Below the pieces are notes generated by a model, which was given only the letters and a program-made list of their open reading frames with translations, was not told the DNA's origin and did not search any database. The position numbers and the translations under genes were made by a program. From Candidatus Bipolaricaulota bacterium (GTDB lineage: Bacteria; Bipolaricaulota; Bipolaricaulia; RBG-16-55-9), in NCBI GenBank assembly GCA_018609825.1, contig JAHEOA010000045.1, positions 1 to 7,448 of the forward strand: a stretch of DNA of 7,448 nt, written 5' to 3'. Below are positions 7,013-7,448 of the stretch, piece after piece; the stretch's first letter is position 1; each line of letters begins with the position of its first letter.

Positions 7013-7030
7013 CCAGCGCTCGTCTATAAT
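7002..7030 (+). promoter_or_regulatory. Strong predicted promoter of hppA
   Basis: TTGAGT (7002-7007), 17 bases, TATAAT (7025-7030, perfect consensus). Transcription would begin near 7037, leaving an untranslated leader of about 86 bases before ATG 7123. Confidence 0.7.
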
Positions 7031-7075
7031 CGCGGGGAATCTCAAGAGCATTCCTGGTTCACTCCAATTATCCGA

Positions 7076-7097
7076 CAGAGCTCAGCGACTGGCTCTG
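7076..7097 (+). other. Small stem-loop in the hppA leader
   Basis: CAGAGC (7076-7081) pairs with GCTCTG (7092-7097) around a ten-base loop. It ends five bases before the G-rich ribosome binding site at 7102-7109. It could modulate translation, but a six-pair stem may also be chance. Confidence 0.3.
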
Positions 7098-7122
7098 ACC
7101 TGGGGAGGGTAAGCGATACGCA

Positions 7123-7448
7123 ATGGAAAACTCGCAGCTCGTGACGTGGCTGGCCGTGGGGGCCGGCCTGGCCGCGCTCGTCTACGGCATCGCGCTGACG
7201 GTCTACGTCCTGCGCCTGCCGAAGGGCTCAGAGAGGATGCAGGAGATCGCCGCCGCGATTCAGGAAGGGGCATCGGCGTATCTCAACCGCCAGTACTCGA
7301 TCATCGGCATTGTCGCCGTCGTGATCTTCGTCGTCATCTGGGGGGCGCTCAACTTGATGACGGCGATCGGCTTCCTGATCGGCGCGGCGGCGTCGGCGTT
7401 GGCCGGCTACATCGGCATGCACGTGGCCGTCCGGACCAACGTCCGGAC
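7123..7448 (+). CDS. hppA: Membrane-bound proton-translocating pyrophosphatase (partial, N-terminus)
   Basis: The first 108 residues of an integral membrane pyrophosphatase that couples hydrolysis of PPi to ion pumping; the full protein is usually about 650-800 residues. Membrane helix 1 (about 8-31) is followed by the family hallmark IAAAIQEGASAYLNRQY (about 43-59). Helix 2 (about 60-75) and helix 3 (about 80-95) lead to GYIGMHVAVRTNVR, the expected start of the conserved cytoplasmic loop. Whether it is K+-dependent, or pumps protons or sodium, depends on residues beyond the edge. GGAGGG lies 13 bases upstream of the ATG, slightly far but acceptable. It is transcribed divergently from the lemA operon. 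Confidence 0.93.
   Translation, partial: MENSQLVTWLAVGAGLAALVYGIALTVYVLRLPKGSERMQEIAAAIQEGASAYLNRQYSIIGIVAVVIFVVIWGALNLMTAIGFLIGAAASALAGYIGMHVAVRTNVR

Overview
The window looks like ordinary chromosome from a GC-rich, free-living bacterium. It holds intact housekeeping and transport genes, short intergenic gaps, sigma70-like promoters and two 4-base ATGA gene overlaps. I saw no insertion sequence, phage gene, CRISPR array, tRNA or rRNA. The long-form L-glutamate gamma-semialdehyde dehydrogenase, the ferredoxin-cyclase fusion, a LemA operon, a membrane H+-pyrophosphatase and a DUF4443-like regulator together fit a Chloroflexota (Thermomicrobia-like) or similar deep-branching lineage. That placement is an inference from remembered gene content, not a measured match.

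Layout, left to right. (1) Positions 1-2430, minus strand: a BtuF/BtuC-type metal-chelate or cobalamin import operon. It is transcribed in the order winged-helix regulator, secreted substrate-binding protein, FecCD-family permease; the permease runs off the left edge and no ATPase gene is in view. A 17-bp palindrome lies between the predicted promoter and the regulator start, as expected of an autoregulatory operator. (2) 2430-4189, minus: a stem-loop, then pruA, which performs the last step of proline catabolism. (3) 4210-5680: a cyclic-nucleotide signalling pair. A soluble cyclase with an N-terminal [2Fe-2S] ferredoxin domain (plus) converges, 12 bases apart, on a stand-alone cyclic-nucleotide-binding protein with no DNA-binding domain (minus). 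The only two CTAG tetranucleotides I could find in the window both sit in an identical 8-mer, CCTAGGAT, over the predicted -10 boxes of these two genes. (4) 5682-6995, minus: a two-gene membrane operon, a single-span protein of unknown function followed by lemA, joined by an ATGA overlap. (5) 7002-7448, plus: the 5' end of hppA, encoding a proton-pumping pyrophosphatase. Its promoter is back-to-back with that of the lemA operon, and an inverted repeat overlaps both -35 boxes.

The most interesting part is the putative redox-controlled cyclic-nucleotide module: a ferredoxin-type input domain, a cyclase with an atypical base-recognition residue, a matching binding protein and a shared promoter motif. 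The rest is conventional. The regulatory sites were found by eye and are predictions.
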